This document shows, piece by piece, positions 60,560 to 64,000 of a stretch of 64,000 bases of DNA (positions are counted from its first letter, which is position 1; the number at the start of each line of letters is the position of its first letter). The DNA is from Salinirubrum litoreum (GTDB taxonomy: Archaea > Halobacteriota > Halobacteria > Halobacteriales > Haloferacaceae), in contig NZ_JAJCVJ010000003.1 of assembly GCF_020567425.1 (NCBI RefSeq), forward strand, positions 186,001-250,000, read 5' to 3'. A program made the translations under genes and the position numbers. Below the pieces are notes generated by a model. The model was not told where the DNA came from. It was given only the letters and a program-made list of their open reading frames with translations, and did no database searches.

Positions 60560-61642
60560 ATGCCAACTAAACCAGTACCTAACACAGACGACATCGACGA
60601 ACAGCAATTAGCGGAGGTCGTAGAAACGTCACTCGTCGACCTCGGTGCGACAGTTCACGCCGCACTGGCCATCATCGGCGACGAACTCGGGCTCTACGCG
60701 ACACTCGACGAGAAAGGACCGCTCTCCGCAGAGGAACTGGCCGCGGAGACGGAGACGGCAGAACGGTACGTGAGAGAGTGGTTACGAGCAGAGGCAGCAG
60801 GCGGCTACGTGACGCACGACGCCGCAAGCGGCCGATACGAACTCTCACCCGAACAGGCGTACGTCCTGGCCAACGAGGACAGCCCGGTGTTCATGCCGGG
60901 TGCGTTTCAGTTGGTCTCGGCAGTCGCCAAGATCGAACCCGAACTCCGCGAAGCGTTCCGAACCGGCGACGGTATCGGCTGGCACGAACACGACGAAGAC
61001 GTGTTCCACGGCACAGAACGCTTCTTCGGCCCCTCCTACGGTGCGAACCTGCTGTCCTGGATCGAGGCACTCGACGGTGTGGACTCGGCGCTGGACGCGG
61101 GTGGCCGGATCGCCGACGTAGGGTGTGGTCACGGTGCGCCGACAGTCCGCATGGCAGAAGCGTATCCCGACTCGACAGCCATCGGCTTCGACTACCACGA
61201 GTCGTCGATCGAGGTGGCGCGCGACCGGGCGAAGACGGCCGGCGTCGCCGATCGCGTCGACTTTGCGGTCGCTACTGCGCGGGAGTACGAGGGAACTGAC
61301 TACGACCTCGTCACGATGTTCAACTGCTTCCACGACATGGGTGACCCAGTCGGTGTCGCAGCGCACGTCCGTGAGACGCTCGCCGACGACGGGTCCTGGA
61401 TGATCGTCGAACCCTACGCCAGCGACCACCTCGAAGAGAACTTCACGCCGTACGGTCGCCTCGCGTATTCGATCTCGACGCTTGCGTGTACGCCCAACTC
61501 CCTCAGTCAGGACGTCGGGTACGCACTCGGCGCGCAGGCCGGAGAGGCAGAGACCCGATCGGTCGTCACCGAGGGTGGGTTCTCGACCTTCCGTCGTGTC
61601 GCGGAGACACCGACGAGTCTGGTCTACGAGGCCATCCCGTAA
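60560..61642 (+). CDS. SAM-dependent methyltransferase with N-terminal winged helix
   Basis: A 360-residue protein. Residues about 25-105 form a winged-helix dimerisation-like domain (LAIIGDELGLYATLDEKGPL, RYVREWLRAEAAGGYV). The class I Rossmann domain begins near 170: RIADVGCGHGAPTVRMAEAY is motif I, AIGFDYHESSIEVAR follows, and DLVTMFNCFHDMGDP is motif IV. The layout matches Rv2258c-like small-molecule methyltransferases. The methyl acceptor is unknown. The ATG at 60560 follows GGTGAGAGG, a fair Shine-Dalgarno-like run. Confidence 0.93.
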   Translation: MPTKPVPNTDDIDEQQLAEVVETSLVDLGATVHAALAIIGDELGLYATLDEKGPLSAEELAAETETAERYVREWLRAEAAGGYVTHDAASGRYELSPEQAYVLANEDSPVFMPGAFQLVSAVAKIEPELREAFRTGDGIGWHEHDEDVFHGTERFFGPSYGANLLSWIEALDGVDSALDAGGRIADVGCGHGAPTVRMAEAYPDSTAIGFDYHESSIEVARDRAKTAGVADRVDFAVATAREYEGTDYDLVTMFNCFHDMGDPVGVAAHVRETLADDGSWMIVEPYASDHLEENFTPYGRLAYSISTLACTPNSLSQDVGYALGAQAGEAETRSVVTEGGFSTFRRVAETPTSLVYEAIP

Positions 61643-61736
61643 CTCACGGTGCGACCGGTCGCTTCGTTCCCTGAGGGAGAAGACCAGGCCGGCACCTCCT
61701 CGCTGACACCGCACCGATGCAGTGACCGATAGCCCG

Positions 61737-62792
61737 CTACACCGGCGTGTCCGACGTGATCACGACCTTCCCCGTCGCGTGGCCGGCTTCGAGATACCGG
61801 ATGGCCTCGGGTACCTCGCGGAGCGGGTACTGGCGGTCGACGACGGGCGTGACGTCGTCCGACTCGAGTAACTGAGCCACGAACGCCAGGTCCGCAGGGT
61901 CGGGCTGGAGCGTGAATCCCCCGAACCGCTGCGTCCCGATGGCCGAGAGGAGCGGCCCGCCGAGCATCGCGCTCACGAACCGCCGCGTCGGGCCGCCGAC
62001 CATGACGTACCGGCCGGTCGGCGTGAGCACACGCCGGTAGGCACGCATCGGGTGCGAACCTGCCGTATCGACGATGAGGTCGTACTGCGTCCCGGCGGTG
62101 GTGACGTCGGTCGTCGTGTAGTCGACGACGTGGTCCGCACCGATCGAGCGGACCAGGTCCGCCTTCGCGGTGCTGCACACTCCGGTCACCTCTGCACCGA
62201 GGTACTTCGCGATCTGTACCGCGAACGTCCCGACGCCACCCGAGGCACCGTTGATCAAGACGTGTTCGCCGGCCTGTAACTGGCCGGCGTCGCGGAGTGC
62301 CTGGAGGGCAGCGACGGCAGACGTCGGTATCGTAGCAGCCATCTCGAAGGGGACGGACGCCGGTTTCCTGACCAGTGCGGTCGCCGGGACGCAGACGTAC
62401 TCGGCGAAGCCACCGAAGCCGTGTTCCGAGAGGTCGGCGAGCACCGCATCACCCACCACGAAGCCGGTGACGTTCCGGCCGACTGCCTCGACGCTCCCCG
62501 CGACGTCGACACCGACCGTCGGGAACTTCGGTCGTCGGTAGCCGCCGTAGACGAGTCGGACGAGGAGCGGCGACCCGCGCATGAGGTGCCAGTCACCGAC
62601 ACCGACCGACGCGGCGACGACGCGGACAAGCACCTCGTCGTCGTCCGGCACGGGCTTCTCGACAGTCGTGAACGACAGGACCTCGGGTCCGCCGTACGTC
62701 AACTGGACGATCGCGTGCATCCGGGTCTCTTCGATGTCGGGGGCTTCCGATATCGCGGTGTCGGGGGTCGGCTGGAATTCGTCCGCCGCCAT
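61737..62792 (-). CDS. MDR-family NAD(P)-dependent oxidoreductase (quinone reductase-like)
   Basis: A 351-residue zinc-independent medium-chain reductase. The GroES-like half has YGGPEVLSF, GVGDWHLMRG and GVDVAGSVEAVG. The Rossmann half has INGASGGVGTFAVQIAKYLG, VTGVCSTAKADLVRSIGADH and a final HATGKVVI. It resembles the plant ceQORH/Rtn4ip1 group that acts on quinones or enones. The start at 62792 is preferred to the ATG at 62720 because GGAGGT lies 6 nt upstream and the preceding small ORF ends there as TGATG. The extra 24 residues are acidic and probably flexible. Confidence 0.9.
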   Translation of the reverse strand: MAADEFQPTPDTAISEAPDIEETRMHAIVQLTYGGPEVLSFTTVEKPVPDDDEVLVRVVAASVGVGDWHLMRGSPLLVRLVYGGYRRPKFPTVGVDVAGSVEAVGRNVTGFVVGDAVLADLSEHGFGGFAEYVCVPATALVRKPASVPFEMAATIPTSAVAALQALRDAGQLQAGEHVLINGASGGVGTFAVQIAKYLGAEVTGVCSTAKADLVRSIGADHVVDYTTTDVTTAGTQYDLIVDTAGSHPMRAYRRVLTPTGRYVMVGGPTRRFVSAMLGGPLLSAIGTQRFGGFTLQPDPADLAFVAQLLESDDVTPVVDRQYPLREVPEAIRYLEAGHATGKVVITSDTPV

Positions 62793-62953
62793 CACGCCAC
62801 CTCCGGCGTCGCCGGGTTCTGTGCGCTGATTCCTCGGACCAGCGGGGACAAGATCAGGACCATCTCGCCGCCGACGGCAGTCACACTGTTCGATACGCTC
62901 CGGACGCGACGCGACTGGTGCGTCCCGCACACTTCGGCTGTCGTGGTTGCCAT
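62792..62953 (-). CDS. Small ORF coupled to the MDR oxidoreductase
   Basis: A 53-codon frame begins with ATG at 62953 after GAGGT at 6-nt spacing and stops with TGA that overlaps the next ATG as TGATG. The product starts MATTTAEVCG, has a short hydrophobic stretch (MVLILSPLV, about residues 31-39) and no motif I recognise. The Shine-Dalgarno and overlap suggest it is translated; whether the peptide itself matters is unknown. Confidence 0.45.
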   Translation of the reverse strand: MATTTAEVCGTHQSRRVRSVSNSVTAVGGEMVLILSPLVRGISAQNPATPEVA

Positions 62954-63223
62954 TGATACACCTCTGGAGTCCGTCTGAACGATTCCGAGGGGCTGAAGCG
63001 CCGAGAAACAGCGATTCGGTCACTGGGGACCGTCGGAACGGAATGAGATTCACTGACGCGCCCAGAGAGCATAATCGTTTCCGCGAAGTCGTCGGTGACC
63101 CGACCGACCGTCGCTCTCGGGCAGTGAGTCCAGGCCGCGGTCGACGGGACGCCCCGACGTCGAGATCGTCTGCTGGGTCCTCCCGGCGGAACGGTCACGT
63201 TCTCGGGACGCCTCTCCACTCGG

Positions 63224-63808
63224 ATGAGTCGTACACCACACGATACCGATCTTCCGGAGCAGTCGTCCGACACCGACTCCTCGACGACCGAGTACCCGCG
63301 CACTGTCGTCGATTCGTCGACCGGGGCCAGTATCACGTTCCGCGAACGGGGCACCGACGACCGAGGGTCCTATCTGGTGATGGACGGCGTCCTCCCGCCG
63401 GGAGTCGGCAGTGGCCCGGCCCGCATCCACCCGCGCGCCGAGGCAGTGTCCGAGGTGATCGAGGGCCGTGCCGTCGTCACGATACGTGACGAGGAGACGG
63501 TACTGTTACCCGGCGAGTCGGTCGCCATCGCCGCAGGCGACCCACACACGATCCGCAACTGGGACGATGCGTCTCTCGTCGTGCGGACGACACTGCGGCC
63601 ACCCGGCGAGTTCGAATCCGCGATCCGGGGGCTGTACGGACTCGGCGCTGGCGGTCGACCGGACCTGCTCGGCGTCGCCGCAGTGCTGTATCACCACCGG
63701 GAAGACGTTCAGATCGCGGCACTGCCCTGGAGGGTGCAACGCCCGGTGTTACGTCTCCTCACAGCAGTCGCCGGCGTCCTCGGCCGTGACCCGTCGGCGG
63801 ACCGCTGA
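63224..63808 (+). CDS. Cupin-domain protein
   Basis: A 194-residue protein. The cupin core spans about 35-130: a glycine-rich first motif (GVGSGPARIHPRAEAVSEVI), EGRAVVTIRD, VLLPGESVAIAAGDPHTIRN and a final beta strand. The first His pair of a metal site reads H-P-R-A-E and the last His is in GDPHTI, so a metal may bind. The C-terminal 60 residues (LGVAAVLYHHREDVQIAALP) are helical and common in haloarchaeal cupins that sit near membrane proteins. The role is unknown. Confidence 0.88.
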   Translation: MSRTPHDTDLPEQSSDTDSSTTEYPRTVVDSSTGASITFRERGTDDRGSYLVMDGVLPPGVGSGPARIHPRAEAVSEVIEGRAVVTIRDEETVLLPGESVAIAAGDPHTIRNWDDASLVVRTTLRPPGEFESAIRGLYGLGAGGRPDLLGVAAVLYHHREDVQIAALPWRVQRPVLRLLTAVAGVLGRDPSADR

Positions 63809-63900
63809 GTCGCTCACGAGCGTCCGGGCCTGGGCTCTCGGGGACCGATACGGCGCAGGTTAAGCTCTCTGGCGTCGATACAGTCTCTCGTGGTGACCTA

Positions 63901-64000
63901 ATGGCCTCTGCGAGTGGTGTGGCAGTGGGGGGTACCGAACCGTCTGTCCGGACGAACAGGTGGAATCTACGACGGATCGGCGGTATCGCCGCCCTGACCG
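63901..64000 (+). CDS. Start of a gene cut by the window end
   Basis: An ATG at 63901 opens a frame that stays open to base 64000: 33 residues beginning MASASGVAV and ending RRIGGIAALT. A polar start followed by R-R-I-G-G-I-A-A-L is typical of the first helix of a small haloarchaeal membrane protein, such as DUF4386-type proteins found after cupin genes. Only the N-terminus is visible, so this is tentative. Confidence 0.5.
   Translation, partial: MASASGVAVGGTEPSVRTNRWNLRRIGGIAALT

Overview
The window is chromosome-like DNA from a halophilic archaeon (class Halobacteria). The evidence is a G+C of about two thirds by eye, acidic proteins, TATA boxes 25-33 nt before start codons with little or no leader, twin-arginine lipoproteins, and families I know only or mainly from haloarchaea (RdfA, the archaea-specific SMC-related protein, Bat-type regulators, HalOD1, amphi-Trp). 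I saw no rRNA, tRNA, IS element, integrase or CRISPR array. All calls come from reading translations and motifs; no database search was possible.

Region 1 (about 1-31.1 kb) is a dense catabolic island for small amide-, lactone- or peptide-like compounds. Its core is a nine-gene minus-strand run from 17288 down to 8436: oppB, oppC, oppD, oppF, a small membrane protein, a CodA-like amidohydrolase, an SDR, RidA and a hydantoinase-like protein. A divergent substrate-binding protein gene (17488-19269) appears circularly permuted. Around the core are a creatininase-family protein, two phosphotriesterase-family proteins, three further SDRs, an aldo/keto reductase, M32, M28, M20 and M19 peptidase homologues, a D-2-hydroxyacid dehydrogenase, a cyclase-family hydrolase, a second amidohydrolase and a creatinase-like M24 protein. 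An IclR regulator closes the region. Several of the hydrolases lack residues that normally bind the catalytic metals, while their neighbours keep them. Short tandem repeats follow the stop codons of three minus-strand genes.

Region 2 (31.2-36.9 kb) holds an SMC-related coiled-coil gene and rdfA, homologues of the Haloferax cell-shape locus, then an unrecognised two-gene module, a HalOD1 protein and a two-winged-helix regulator.

Region 3 (37.0-45.0 kb) has a 1531-residue multi-PAS/GAF Bat regulator facing the proton-translocating transhydrogenase operon (pntA, small membrane alpha subunit, pntB), which has a 25-codon leader ORF coupled to pntA.

Region 4 (45.0-64.0 kb) is a mixed housekeeping and envelope region: two stand-alone CPBP membrane proteins and a third CPBP domain fused to an ABC permease, a PH-domain protein, an amphi-Trp protein, an Acg-like nitroreductase, a membrane-anchored serine hydrolase, a universal stress protein, an HTH/membrane pair, a Tat lipoprotein, an alpha/beta hydrolase, a FilR1-like regulator, a methyltransferase, a zinc-independent MDR oxidoreductase behind a small coupled ORF, a cupin, and the start of a gene cut by the window end.
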